Part shown: positions 17,770-25,916 of the stretch, piece by piece
How the letters are laid out: each line of letters opens with the position of its first letter
Position numbering within the stretch: position 1 is the first letter of the stretch
Source: Pararhodobacter sp.
Lineage (GTDB): Bacteria; Pseudomonadota; Alphaproteobacteria; Rhodobacterales; Rhodobacteraceae
Assembly (NCBI RefSeq): GCF_034676545.1
Contig: NZ_JAUCBZ010000015.1
Span: 3,441,001 to 3,505,000 of the forward strand
Length of the DNA: 64,000 bases
Direction of reading: 5' to 3'
Notes under the pieces: generated by a model
What the model was told of the DNA's origin: nothing
Databases searched by the model: none
What the model saw: only the letters and a program-made list of their open reading frames with translations
Position numbers and translations under genes: made by a program

Positions 17770-19069
17770 GGTGTTTTGCGCCAACGCGCTGGCCAGGCCG
17801 CGGTAGCGGGCTGGCCGCAGCAACAGGCCGATCTGCGTCATGAACCAACCGTGGCATCGGCTTGAAGGCGCAGGCCACCGCGTCGACCCCCGCGCGCAGC
17901 GGCGAATCCATCAAATGCGCATAGCGCTGGGTGGTCTGCATCTGGCTGTGGCCCAAGAGCTTGCCGATCATCTCGAGCGAGGCACCACCACTGATTAGAA
18001 GCGAAGCGAAGGTGTGGCGCAGGTCGTGAATACGCACATCTTCGATGCCCACCTCTTTCTGAATGCGGATCCAAAACCGGCGCACCTCCAGCAGAGGCTG
18101 GCTGGGAACATCACCGGGAAAGAGCCATGGGGATCCCTTGATCACCGCGAGGCGGCGCTGACGCACGATGGCCGCCGCCTCGTCCGAGATCGGGACGCGG
18201 TGAACGCGTCGCTGCTTCGTGGTCGTGGCGGGCTTGGTCCAGCTCAGATGCTCGAGGTTGAAATCCTCGAACCGCGCCTGTCGGACCTCCCCCACCCGGG
18301 CACCGGTCAACATGCATAGCCGAATGATCCCGGCGGCGCGGTCATCCTCTGCCGCATCCAGAGCTGTCGCCAGACACGCGATTTCCTCATGCGAAAGATA
18401 TCTCTCGCGCGGCGTTTCCATCCGGCGGCGAAACCCCGTCGCGGGGTTGTCGTCGCGCCATCCCCATTTGACGGCATAGGCGAACATCTTGCGAACGACC
18501 TCGCCAACACGGTTGGCGCGAACCGGTGTGGGTTTGGCCCCCTTGAGCTTGCGGGCCCGGTTGTTGGGCTTTTGCTTTGACGGTCGTGCACGTCCTTCGG
18601 CGACATTGTTCAAAAGCAACTCGACATCGTAGGACGAGACCTCGGTCACCAGCATGGTGCCCCAAGTCGGATCAATGAACCTCTCCATCATCGAGCGCTG
18701 ATCAGCAGCGTTCAGGGTCGCCAGATGTGGCAGATGCATATCGACATAACGCTTGACCAGATCGCTGACGCGCGGTGCCTCGCGCTTCGCATCACGCGTC
18801 GCCAGCGGGTCGCCGCCCGCGTCAATCTCGCGGCGTAGGGCCTTGGCGCGCTCACGTGCGGCAGTCACGCCCCATTCCGGCCAGCGTGCAAAGGTCATTC
18901 GGCGCTGCCGCCCAGCGTAGCGATAGTCGAGCGTAAAAGCCCGTCCGCCGCCGCGGTAGATGCACAAAGCAAAACCACGCACCTCGGTGTCGAAAATCTG
19001 ATAATCCCGCCCCTCGGCGGGCACGGCGTCGCGTAGGACCTTCTCGCTCAACTTCTGTCTGTCCACCAT
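17750..19069 (-). CDS. int: Tyrosine recombinase (prophage integrase)
   Basis: A 439-aa integrase of the P4-like type: an N-terminal arm-binding domain (DUF4102-like, RAFTLDYRYAGRQRRMTF and VTAARERAKALRREI), a core-binding domain, and a catalytic domain with the first Arg in LTGARVGEVR, HDLRHTFAS holding His and Arg, LGHSQMQTTQRYAH with the second His and the tyrosine nucleophile. P4-like integrases usually target tRNA 3' ends, which agrees with the tRNA-fMet fragment at 9.05 kb. It transcribes away from the early genes. About 8.6 kb of cargo lies between it and the att-like site, which is unusual. Confidence 0.92.
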   Translation of the reverse strand: MVDRQKLSEKVLRDAVPAEGRDYQIFDTEVRGFALCIYRGGGRAFTLDYRYAGRQRRMTFARWPEWGVTAARERAKALRREIDAGGDPLATRDAKREAPRVSDLVKRYVDMHLPHLATLNAADQRSMMERFIDPTWGTMLVTEVSSYDVELLLNNVAEGRARPSKQKPNNRARKLKGAKPTPVRANRVGEVVRKMFAYAVKWGWRDDNPATGFRRRMETPRERYLSHEEIACLATALDAAEDDRAAGIIRLCMLTGARVGEVRQARFEDFNLEHLSWTKPATTTKQRRVHRVPISDEAAAIVRQRRLAVIKGSPWLFPGDVPSQPLLEVRRFWIRIQKEVGIEDVRIHDLRHTFASLLISGGASLEMIGKLLGHSQMQTTQRYAHLMDSPLRAGVDAVACAFKPMPRLVHDADRPVAAASPLPRPGQRVGAKHLTVSGS

Positions 19070-19641
19070 GTAAAAACCTCTCTCTTGGCCCTGTCATGAC
19101 GCGTAGTTCCGGCCTGATATCAAGCAAAGCATGGCGCTGAGGGTGGCAGGGAGGCACGGGGTGGCACGACGGAGACGAACTGCATGCCACCCCCTGTTTT
19201 TATTGGGGTTCCCGCGTTTCCCTCCACGCTTGGCGCATTTGAGATTGGGTTGATCGACCCGAAGACTGCACGCTCTCTGCCGTCGAGGTCGCTGCAACGG
19301 GGCATCAGCCTGTAAATTCCCAATAAACACTGGGGGTGGCACGCTCTTTTGCCGGTTGCCACCCCCACTTTGCAGCCGAATGCACACGAATCCAGTTTAT
19401 AGCGCGGGTTTTGCCGCTATTTGCCGCTGTTTGCAGCCGAATGCCGTCGAGTCCGGAATTGCTGCGACGCAGCGCAATGGATGGCCTTGGCCAGTGCGAC
19501 CGCCGAAATGCCAATAAAACAAGGGGTGGCAAGGGGGTGCCGGGTTTCGTGCCACCCCGTGCCTCCCTGCCACCCCGAGACATGTGCCTGAGTAGTCACC
19601 AGCAAAGACCCGCATTCGGGTCGCAATTCTGGAGACGCGAC
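19070..19641. repeat. Repeat-rich control region between integrase and early genes
   Basis: A perfect 29-bp inverted repeat lies at 19141-19169 and 19547-19575. Inside it are three copies of a 21-22-bp element of the form CCAATAAANAC-GGGGTGGCA: reversed at 19185-19206, forward at 19320-19341 and forward at 19511-19531. A direct repeat TTTGCAGCCGAATGC occurs near 19369 and 19429. No gene is supported here. The symmetric layout suggests binding sites for an early regulator, integrase arm sites, or a DNA-processing origin. Confidence 0.75.
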
Positions 19642-19899
19642 ATGCAGGAAGTTATCGGTGCATCGACGGCAAAACCGATGCCCAGCACATTGATGAGCGG
19701 CTGGATCAGCCGCACGGAACTCGCCCACCAGCTCGGGGTGTCTGAGGACACGTTGCGCCGCTGGGACGCAGCACGCTCAGGACCACCCTGCATTCGGGCT
19801 GGGCGCAAGATCTACTACCGATGCAGCGCCTTGCTGGACTGGCTGGAAGAACAGGAAACCAGCGCCCCTCGTCGCAAGCGTGCGGGAGGCCGTCGATGA
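19642..19899 (+). CDS. AlpA/excisionase-like HTH protein
   Basis: An 85-aa protein starting at ATG 19642 with GGAGA upstream. The core WISRTELAHQLGVSEDTLRRWDAAR with IRAGRKIYYRCSALLDWLEEQ is a MerR-like HTH of the AlpA/Xis type, followed by a basic tail. It is the first gene of the rightward early operon and its stop overlaps the next start. It is a likely excisionase or early activator. The frame is open upstream to 19336, but those residues come from the repeat region and are not coding-like. Confidence 0.78.
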   Translation: MQEVIGASTAKPMPSTLMSGWISRTELAHQLGVSEDTLRRWDAARSGPPCIRAGRKIYYRCSALLDWLEEQETSAPRRKRAGGRR

Positions 19900-20162
19900 C
19901 CTTGCATGACGCCCGCACATTTAACGTGCCCCGCACTGCTGGAACATGGCCCGCCGCGCGCGTGAACGAGGCTCGCGCTGTTATCGCCGATGTCGCCCAT
20001 CACTCCGACCACCTCGTCCGGCTCGCCTGCAACATTCTGGTCACGCATGGCGAAAACGACACGGAGCGTCGCGACGCCCGCGCACTCCTGTTCGTGATCG
20101 ACGCGCGGCGCTCCCAGCGCCAGCGCCATATCGAGCAATCTGAGCCGGAGGCCGGGCAATGA
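19896..20162 (+). CDS. Small phage early protein, unknown
   Basis: An 88-aa protein translated from an ATG that overlaps the preceding stop; it ends overlapping the next gene. It is mostly helical (VNEARAVIADVAHHSDHLVR and LLFVIDARRSQRQRHIEQ) with no known motif. Tight packing between an HTH gene and a VRR-NUC gene makes it a real early gene; function unknown. Confidence 0.65.
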   Translation: MTLHDARTFNVPRTAGTWPAARVNEARAVIADVAHHSDHLVRLACNILVTHGENDTERRDARALLFVIDARRSQRQRHIEQSEPEAGQ

Positions 20163-20554
20163 AGCGCCGCGGCACACCCGAGGCCGATCTGCAGCGCGCC
20201 GTGGTACAGGTCCTGCACTTTGCCCTGCCCCGCTCGGCAATCATTCATCACTGCGCCAATGAGGTGACGGAGGCAGGCCCACGCGGCGCAAAACGCCAAG
20301 CGATCCTGGTCGGCATGGGCCTCCATTCAGGCTTTGCCGATCTGGTGGTGCTCTGCGCTGGGCGTGCGCTGTTCCTCGAGTTGAAATCCCTCAAGGGCCG
20401 GCTCAGCCCCGCACAGGAAGCGTTTCGCGATGCCGTGTTGGCGCAAGGCTTCGGCTGGGCGCTGGTGCGCAGCCTTGACGACGCGCTGGAGGCACTGGCC
20501 AACCAAGGATTTACGACGCGCATCGCGCCGCCCTCGCGGAGGGCTGCGCCTTGA
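20159..20554 (+). CDS. VRR-NUC domain nuclease
   Basis: A 131-aa protein with the VRR-NUC fold: PEADLQRAVVQVLHF, then GFADLVVLCAGRALFLELKS, which supplies the D...ExK metal-binding residues of this PD-(D/E)XK subfamily, and GRLSPAQEAFRDAVLAQG with a VRSLDDAL end. Phage VRR-NUC proteins act in replication or recombination, probably on branched DNA. It is coupled to its neighbours by short overlaps on both sides. Confidence 0.85.
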   Translation: MKRRGTPEADLQRAVVQVLHFALPRSAIIHHCANEVTEAGPRGAKRQAILVGMGLHSGFADLVVLCAGRALFLELKSLKGRLSPAQEAFRDAVLAQGFGWALVRSLDDALEALANQGFTTRIAPPSRRAAP

Positions 20555-21576
20555 GCCACGAAGCCACCAACTGGGCCATCAAGCAGCGCGGGCTGAAACC
20601 AACCACCAAGATCGTACTCTGGCATCTCTGCGACCGGTTCAACCCGGACTATGGCTGTTTCCCCTCGCAGAACAGGCTCGCACATGATTGCGAAATCAGC
20701 CGCTCAACCCTGAACGATCACATAGGCCAGCTTGAGGCGGCAGGCCTGTTGCGCAGGATTCCCCGCATCGATCCGGCAACCAAACGCCAGCTGCCCACCC
20801 GCTACATCCTGTGCTTCGAGCCAGGCTTCACACCAGCTGAAGTGGTTCCGTGTCCGGATATCGGACATGGGGATTGCGCGCTCAGGGAAAACCCATCTGT
20901 TGCAGAAGGTTGCGGCCCGGATGCCATCCCAGAGCAGGACCCGTGTCCGAATTCAGGACACGGGATTGACGCGAAAGCCGTGTCCGGATTTGGCCCCGAG
21001 CCGTGTCCGGAAAATGGCCAAAGCCGTGTCCGAATTTCGGACACTAACCTTGTAAGAGAACCCTTAAGTAAACCTGTAAAGGAGGAGGAGGACGCGCAAG
21101 CGCGCGATTCCGATTTTGATCGGTTTTTCGCAGAGCTGCTGACGGCGCTCGGCATCGCCGCCAACACCAGCCTGCCGGCCTGGTGGCAAGGCTGGCCAGC
21201 ACGGATGCATGTTCGCCGCTGGATCGATGATCTCGGGTTGTCCATGGATCGGATCGTTGAGGTCGCCACCGAGACCCGCAGCGATCATCCCAATCCGCCC
21301 GATGGCCCCAAAGCCCTCGACCGATTCATGGAACGCGCCGCCCAGCGCGATGCGCAGGCAGCCGAGACCGATGCCAGCAGTATGAGAACCAAGCGTCCGC
21401 GCAAGCGCGATGTTGGTCCGCAGCCGAGCGAGGATGAGTTGGCGCAATTCTATGCGGCCAAGGTGAACTCCGACGAGTACCTGCCTCAGAGCATGATCAG
21501 CACCGCCATATGCGGATTGATGCTGGCGCGCGGCCTAGTCACGCCCGAGCGCCTTCGGATGCGGGGGATCCGGTGA
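20551..21576 (+). CDS. Replication initiator-like HTH protein (lambda O-type layout)
   Basis: A 341-aa protein starting at TTG, overlapping the VRR-NUC stop. The N-terminal winged HTH (KIVLWHLCDRFNPDYGCFPS, NRLAHDCEISRSTLNDHIGQ) is the type that reads origin DNA. A low-complexity middle (PCPDIGHG, PCPNSGHG) is encoded by repeated GTGTCCG sites, and a C-terminal region (LTALGIAANTSLPAWWQGW and WIDDLGLSMDRIVEVATE) resembles helicase-loading domains of phage initiators. Five GTGTCCG-type sites in the middle resemble iterons, as in lambda O where the origin lies inside the gene. I infer a phage replication initiator. Confidence 0.75.
   Translation: MSHEATNWAIKQRGLKPTTKIVLWHLCDRFNPDYGCFPSQNRLAHDCEISRSTLNDHIGQLEAAGLLRRIPRIDPATKRQLPTRYILCFEPGFTPAEVVPCPDIGHGDCALRENPSVAEGCGPDAIPEQDPCPNSGHGIDAKAVSGFGPEPCPENGQSRVRISDTNLVREPLSKPVKEEEDAQARDSDFDRFFAELLTALGIAANTSLPAWWQGWPARMHVRRWIDDLGLSMDRIVEVATETRSDHPNPPDGPKALDRFMERAAQRDAQAAETDASSMRTKRPRKRDVGPQPSEDELAQFYAAKVNSDEYLPQSMISTAICGLMLARGLVTPERLRMRGIR
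20850..21044. repeat. Iteron-like GTGTCCG repeats (candidate prophage origin)
   Basis: Copies of GTGTCCG(G/A)A lie at 20850, 20943, 20980, 21003 and 21026. The first, second and last are inverted repeats; the last is GTGTCCGAA, T, TTCGGACAC (perfect 9-bp arms). The last three starts are spaced exactly 23 bp apart, two helical turns. The following 45 bases (TAACCTTGTAAGAGAACCC and TTAAGTAAACC) are AT-richer. This is the iteron plus AT-rich layout of a lambda-type origin. Confidence 0.65.
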
Positions 21577-22730
21577 ATGGCATGGTGTCACGCCCCCGGC
21601 ACGGATTGTCCCTCTGCGCAGGCGGCGGAGGACTTGATCTGGGCCTCATGCTCGCGGAGCCCGGCTATCACACCCGCGCATTTGTCGAATGGGAGGATTG
21701 GCCCCGAACTGTCCTCAGCGCCGCCCAGCGCGCAGGATATTTCGCCCCAGCGCCAATCTGGGACGATCTACGCAGTTTCGATGCCAGGGTCTTCCGCGGC
21801 GCCTTTGACACGGTGCTGGCCGGATATCCCTGCCAGCCGTTCAGCGCGGCGGGAAAGCGCGGCGGTGCCGACGATCCCCGCCACCTCTGGCCCGACGTTG
21901 CCCGGGTCATCGGCGAATGCCGTCCCGAATGGGTCTTCCTCGAAAACGTCGCCGGTCACGTCAGCCTCGGGCTTGAGACCGTCCTGCGAGAGCTTTGGGA
22001 CATGGGCTACACGCCTGCGGCGGGTCTATTCAGCGCGGCAGAAGTCGGCGCGCCGCACCAGCGGCTGCGCATCTTCATCCTGGCCCACACCGATGAGCCT
22101 GCATCCCGGTACGGCGAACTACAACCCGGCCGGGAACAGCGACTTCACCCGCAAGGCGGAAGCGCTGGCGCTGGGCATCACGAACTGGTCGACACCAAAA
22201 GCGACGGATGGCGTGAAGGGCGGACCGGGCCAGAGTTATGGCTAAGGTGGCACCCCACCCCTGCCAGCGCAGGCGGCACAATGGCCAACACCGGCAGCAC
22301 AGAACTGGAAGGGATCGAGCAAAGCCAGTGTTACGCGGGCGGATGGCAAGAGCCGAATGGATATCCTTCATTACCGCGCGGAACAGGGCTTCACCCGCCA
22401 GGCCCCAGTGATCACGCAGAATGGGCAGCGGTCCTCGCATCACGCCCTGATCTCGCGCCTGCTCTGGGCTTCAATGATTGCCTCGCATGGGCGGAACGTC
22501 TCGCGGCGGATCCTGAAAGCGCGGGCACGGCGGCGGCTCAATCCGATCTTCGTCGGATGGCTGATGGGCTGGCCCACCGGGCACGCGCTCTGCGCCTGCT
22601 CGGCAACGGAGTTCACCCGCTGGCAGCAGCACATGCGTGGCGCGCTCTCGCATCTGCCCATGGCCTCGGGCCCTTGGATTTGGCGGCCGACGGACGGGCC
22701 GGAGGGCCCAGCGCAGATGAACTTGTTTGA
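21573..22730 (+). CDS. C5-cytosine DNA methyltransferase
   Basis: The GTG at 21573 overlaps the previous stop. The N-terminal half has motif I (LSLCAGGGGLDLGL), motif II/III region (FVEWEDWPRTVL), motif IV with the catalytic Cys (DTVLAGYPCQPFSAAGKRGG), motif VI (WVFLENVAGHV) and motif VIII (APHQRLRIFILAH). The C-terminal part gives motif IX/X (ALRLLGNGVHPLAAAHAW). The protein is therefore a complete m5C methyltransferase of phage type, probably protecting phage DNA from host restriction. From about 22080 its coding sequence is also open and coding-like in a second frame (next entry). Confidence 0.85.
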   Translation: MNGMVSRPRHGLSLCAGGGGLDLGLMLAEPGYHTRAFVEWEDWPRTVLSAAQRAGYFAPAPIWDDLRSFDARVFRGAFDTVLAGYPCQPFSAAGKRGGADDPRHLWPDVARVIGECRPEWVFLENVAGHVSLGLETVLRELWDMGYTPAAGLFSAAEVGAPHQRLRIFILAHTDEPASRYGELQPGREQRLHPQGGSAGAGHHELVDTKSDGWREGRTGPELWLRWHPTPASAGGTMANTGSTELEGIEQSQCYAGGWQEPNGYPSLPRGTGLHPPGPSDHAEWAAVLASRPDLAPALGFNDCLAWAERLAADPESAGTAAAQSDLRRMADGLAHRARALRLLGNGVHPLAAAHAWRALASAHGLGPLDLAADGRAGGPSADELV

Positions 22731-22746
22731 AGGATTGCGGCCATGA
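22357..22746 (+). CDS. Overlapping ORF related to phage methyltransferase C-terminal regions
   Basis: A second frame inside the methyltransferase gene. It holds LNPIFVGWLMGWPTG and TEFTRWQQHMRGAL, which match conserved C-terminal stretches known from phage methyltransferase-associated proteins. The same frame upstream of the ATG reads WPTPAAQNWKG and, before a TAA at 22243, NYNPAGNSDFTRK and NWSTPKATDGVKGG, again typical of that family. Its stop overlaps the next gene's start (ATGA), whereas the methyltransferase ends 16 bases earlier. I think this is a real overlapping gene or a relic of one. Confidence 0.55.
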   Translation: MDILHYRAEQGFTRQAPVITQNGQRSSHHALISRLLWASMIASHGRNVSRRILKARARRRLNPIFVGWLMGWPTGHALCACSATEFTRWQQHMRGALSHLPMASGPWIWRPTDGPEGPAQMNLFEGLRP

Positions 22747-23402
22747 GCATGCAGGGACGGATTAGCCGCAACGGCGGCACAAAGGTGAAACGCGCGCTGG
22801 GCGTGCAAGCGGCGCTGGAATGGGCGTTTCGGGTGGAACAAGCGCAGTTGGAACTGCCTCCACCAAAGAATGCAACCGAGGAAGGCTTCGGGTTTGGCCT
22901 CGAATACGTCCTGCTGCAGCGCGCGGCGCTGGGCTGCAAGGTTGACGGTGGCCAGCACAAGATGGGCAGCTACACCCATGCCGACGCCGAAGTGATCGCC
23001 GCAACTGTCGCAGGGATCCCTGACAATCTCGGCGGCATCCGTATGGCGATCAGCGTCGCCGAAATGGCCCGTGCGGGGATAACGCCCGACTGGATGCCCG
23101 GCGCGGTGCCCCGCTGCGTGCCGGTTGACATGAAGCGCAACCGGCATGGTGATCGCGCCGTCAGCGTCGTTGTCGGCACCGAGAGGATACTGATCCGCGG
23201 CAAATGGCGTACAATCGAAGTGCGGGCCTGTCCGGTAACCTGGCGGCCGCATCCGGAACAGATCACCTCCGCTCGGCGCGGGTATGAGGATTGGTGGCGA
23301 ACGTTGGATTGGGTGAGGGATGGACTGGTAGCCGGGCGGATGCTGCGGGAGATGGAAGTGACGGCAGTTATGCCGAAGGTGAGACCTTGGGGAACCGGGT
23401 GA
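22743..23402 (+). CDS. Phage protein, unknown
   Basis: A 219-aa protein coupled to the overlapping ORF by ATGA. It starts with a basic segment, has a helix with VQAALEWAFRVEQAQLELP, then VSVVVGTERILIRGKWRTIE near residue 150 and a closing basic/aromatic part (YEDWWRTLDWVRDGL). The family is known from Rhodobacterales prophages as hypothetical. Its place between the methyltransferase and the packaging block suggests an early or middle role. Confidence 0.65.
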   Translation: MSMQGRISRNGGTKVKRALGVQAALEWAFRVEQAQLELPPPKNATEEGFGFGLEYVLLQRAALGCKVDGGQHKMGSYTHADAEVIAATVAGIPDNLGGIRMAISVAEMARAGITPDWMPGAVPRCVPVDMKRNRHGDRAVSVVVGTERILIRGKWRTIEVRACPVTWRPHPEQITSARRGYEDWWRTLDWVRDGLVAGRMLREMEVTAVMPKVRPWGTG

Positions 23403-23538
23403 CAACGTCAAGATGGGCGGAAGCCGACCTTCGCTGCGCGGCTCACCAACGACAGCGATGCGCAGAAAGCGGAATTTGCAAAGTTTGGCGAAACGGCCGT
23501 TAGCAGTCATTCATCGCGTTGCCTCTAGCGCTGTCCTG

Positions 23539-24282
23539 CTAGTCGCCCTCATATTTCCAGCGCCGCGTCGGCCCTGCCACAACTGCTGACCGCGAAAGGT
23601 CCATAAACTCCCGCTCTTCGCTATGATCGAATGGCCCATCCGCATCCTCCGCATACTTGCGCCACTGCCGACCGAGATCATTCACAAATTCAACCAAATC
23701 CTGGCCCGATTTTTCAGCATAGAGCGGCGCCCACAGAAGAAGCGCATACGGGTTTCCTGGAACTTCGATGTAGTGGTTTGTCTGGTAGATAAACGCATCG
23801 GCGCTACTGTAGCGCTCACCTGCGAGGATGTCCGAACACAGCCGCATGACTAAGTCAGGAGCAAGCGCGCGGAAGCCATCGTTGACCATGACGATAATGC
23901 CCCTCCAACCAACCAAACCAAGCTCCTGTTTCGTTTCTCGAATTTGTCGGTTTGCCTTCTTGATGATCCGTTGCAACGGGGCGCGCAGAATTTTGAGCAG
24001 CTCTCGCCCCAGTGGCGCAGTTAGATCATTTGGGTCACCGTTTGGATTTCGATCAAAAGCAGCTTCAATCTTGCTGACAACGGACGGAGCATCCAAAAAC
24101 TCCGTTTCCAGAACCTTCAGTTCAATGACGACCCTATCATGTCGAAATAGAAAGTCAGCGTTCTGAACTTTCTGCCGAGTAATAAGGGGTGCAACCAATT
24201 CACCTCCGGTCCGCTTTACGAACTCCTGCCAATGAGGTTCGTCGGCCACACTTCTCATTTGGCTGTAATCTTTATCACTCAA
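23539..24282 (-). CDS. Uncharacterised protein with nuclease-like core
   Basis: A 247-aa protein from TTG 24282, whose TTGA overlaps the stop of the upstream small gene and has GGAAGGAAA in front. ATG 24258 is an alternative without a ribosome site. Residues around KVQNADFLFRHDRVVIELKVLE look like a PD-(D/E)XK strand pair (D...ExK). The rest is helical (LLKILRAPLQRIIKKANRQ) and includes IIVMVNDGFRALAP. AT content is higher than in the flanking phage genes, so it is probably imported cargo. A phage-defence or homing role is possible but unproven. Confidence 0.6.
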   Translation of the reverse strand: MSDKDYSQMRSVADEPHWQEFVKRTGGELVAPLITRQKVQNADFLFRHDRVVIELKVLETEFLDAPSVVSKIEAAFDRNPNGDPNDLTAPLGRELLKILRAPLQRIIKKANRQIRETKQELGLVGWRGIIVMVNDGFRALAPDLVMRLCSDILAGERYSSADAFIYQTNHYIEVPGNPYALLLWAPLYAEKSGQDLVEFVNDLGRQWRKYAEDADGPFDHSEEREFMDLSRSAVVAGPTRRWKYEGD

Positions 24283-24584
24283 ATGGGATTTCCTTCCTTT
24301 TTTAGAACCACGACATTCCCGCCTCTTGCAATCATGCCCTTTTCCTTCACCCAATCCCCGAACTGCTGAACCTCAGGATGTAGCCGACGCAGGTCGGTTA
24401 GAACAAGGTAGTGGCGAGCGTTCAAGCTTTCGGGAAAATCTGGCAAGTTCCTTCGCACCTGCAGCGGGTTCAGCGCTGCACCTGATGCGAATGTCTTGTT
24501 CGTGCTGGTCACGAAGTTCAGCCGGGGCCGCCCCATGTGGGTTTGGGAAATCATTTCGGGCCGCTGGAACGAGGTGCTGGACAC
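24279..24584 (-). CDS. Small gene upstream of the 247-aa cargo gene
   Basis: A frame of 101 aa whose stop overlaps the start of the next reverse-strand gene. The second half (LVLTDLRRLHPEVQQFGDWV, then GMIARGGNVVVLKKEG) reads like protein. The N-terminal part is less convincing, and the true start may be later, at the ATG near 24552 or 24534. Function not recognised. The overlap is the main support. Confidence 0.4.
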   Translation of the reverse strand: MSSTSFQRPEMISQTHMGRPRLNFVTSTNKTFASGAALNPLQVRRNLPDFPESLNARHYLVLTDLRRLHPEVQQFGDWVKEKGMIARGGNVVVLKKEGNPI

Positions 24585-24717
24585 TTTGGCCTATAGCTAT
24601 GCGGCGCGGCAGAATTGTGGGACTGGACATGGAGCGCCGGAAAAGCGATCTTATGTGCAAAGACGGGCCGGAAAAGGCCCCGACCGCTGTTTAGTCCACG
24701 TGGCTGGAAAGGCAATT

Positions 24718-25320
24718 ATGCAAAAACATGACGGCCACACTCACGAAGGCCCAGAGGAAATTCTCGTTTGCATTGTCGATGATAGCTACGGGAAACCAAG
24801 CGACCTTGATGAAGAACAGCAATATGAGTGGTATAAGGCACAGCTAGAAAAGGAGTTTTCTCAAAAATTTGACGAGGTGGATGTTGCCCCCGGTTATTCA
24901 CTCCCTGCATTTGCAACAATCGTCCAAATCGCAACTGAATACTGGCCTGCACTAGTGGCGACGTTCTTTCTTGCGAAACCCGTATCTGAGAATTTGGAAG
25001 CGTGGAGGAATGCCGCGAACTCAATCAAGAAGTATTTTTCCAGACCTGACGTGGTCTTGGGAAGAAATGCAGCGGCGGCATTGGCCGTGGAAGCCGTTTT
25101 TGACGACATGGGGGGCGTTCCCAAGAAAATCGAGTGCCTTCAGTATTTTTGGAGAGACCGCAGGTTCAAAGAAGAAGATTATTCTGATGGCCAATTAATT
25201 CAGGATGGACCTAGAACAGAATACCTAAGCATGGCGGTTCATTTCTATAGGATTCGCGCTGACGGAATCGAATTTGAAGTTGAAGTTGACGGCAAAACCG
25301 TTCACGCAAAACGCGTTTAA
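24718..25320 (+). CDS. Cargo protein, unknown
   Basis: A 200-aa protein from ATG 24718 with GGAAAGG upstream. The frame is open 220 bases further, but that part is GC-rich and coding-unlike. It has a hydrophobic stretch near residues 65-85 (FATIVQIATEYWPALVATFF), a central helical region and a beta-rich C-terminal end (HFYRIRADGIEFEVEVDGKT). It is convergent with the LprI-like gene, sharing 4 bases. The AT-rich composition differs from the prophage around it. No enzymatic motif seen. Confidence 0.6.
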   Translation: MQKHDGHTHEGPEEILVCIVDDSYGKPSDLDEEQQYEWYKAQLEKEFSQKFDEVDVAPGYSLPAFATIVQIATEYWPALVATFFLAKPVSENLEAWRNAANSIKKYFSRPDVVLGRNAAAALAVEAVFDDMGGVPKKIECLQYFWRDRRFKEEDYSDGQLIQDGPRTEYLSMAVHFYRIRADGIEFEVEVDGKTVHAKRV

Positions 25321-25916
25321 TCCCCATATCTCTCACGCATTTCTTCGAGCATTCGCTTCAATTCGCCAGTCCGGCTCACCGTCACAGTTTCAAGTTCGCT
25401 TGCGTAGACAAGGGGGGCCATACTGCCCCCGTCAAACTCAGCCGCCGCGAACTCCGCTTGAGCTTTTGCATAACTTTCCCAATTCGCTTGTGTTTGGTTA
25501 AGTGCTGCGATTTGGCTCGCTTCCATCCATCCTGAACGCTCCAATGCGACGATTGCGCGCTCCATCTGTTGCCTCGCTAAATCCGCACGGCGGCCAGCTT
25601 CCATATTCATTTCGACTTGGGTCATATAGGTGCTGTCGATAATCTCGATAGCATTTTCGACGAAGGCTTCCTGTTGGCTGTTCAGCACCGCCAAGAATTG
25701 GGCAGCATCATCTCGGGCATGTTTCGCTAGTGCAGGGTCTTTGCCAAGTGATTTCAGTTTTTCCATAATATCGAGAGTAAGGACATTCTCTTCGACATTC
25801 GCCTTTTTTCTGGCGGTAGGAATGAAACGATTGATCCACTCTGTGCTGGCAGGCATGAAAACCGACCGGAAGAGATCGGCGAAGAAACCCAAAACGAAAC
25901 CAACTAACCAATCCAT
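25317..25916 (-). CDS. Membrane-anchored protein with LprI/DUF1311-like domain
   Basis: A 199-aa protein from ATG 25916. One N-terminal membrane helix (WLVGFVLGFFADLFRSVFM) is followed by a charged helical middle. The C-terminal block (QIAALNQTQANWESYAKAQA and GGSMAPLVYASELETVT, RTGELKRML) matches the DUF1311 layout of LprI-type lysozyme inhibitors, but here only as a late domain and without the usual cysteines. It lies in an AT-richer cargo stretch. Role unknown. Confidence 0.6.
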   Translation of the reverse strand: MDWLVGFVLGFFADLFRSVFMPASTEWINRFIPTARKKANVEENVLTLDIMEKLKSLGKDPALAKHARDDAAQFLAVLNSQQEAFVENAIEIIDSTYMTQVEMNMEAGRRADLARQQMERAIVALERSGWMEASQIAALNQTQANWESYAKAQAEFAAAEFDGGSMAPLVYASELETVTVSRTGELKRMLEEMRERYGD

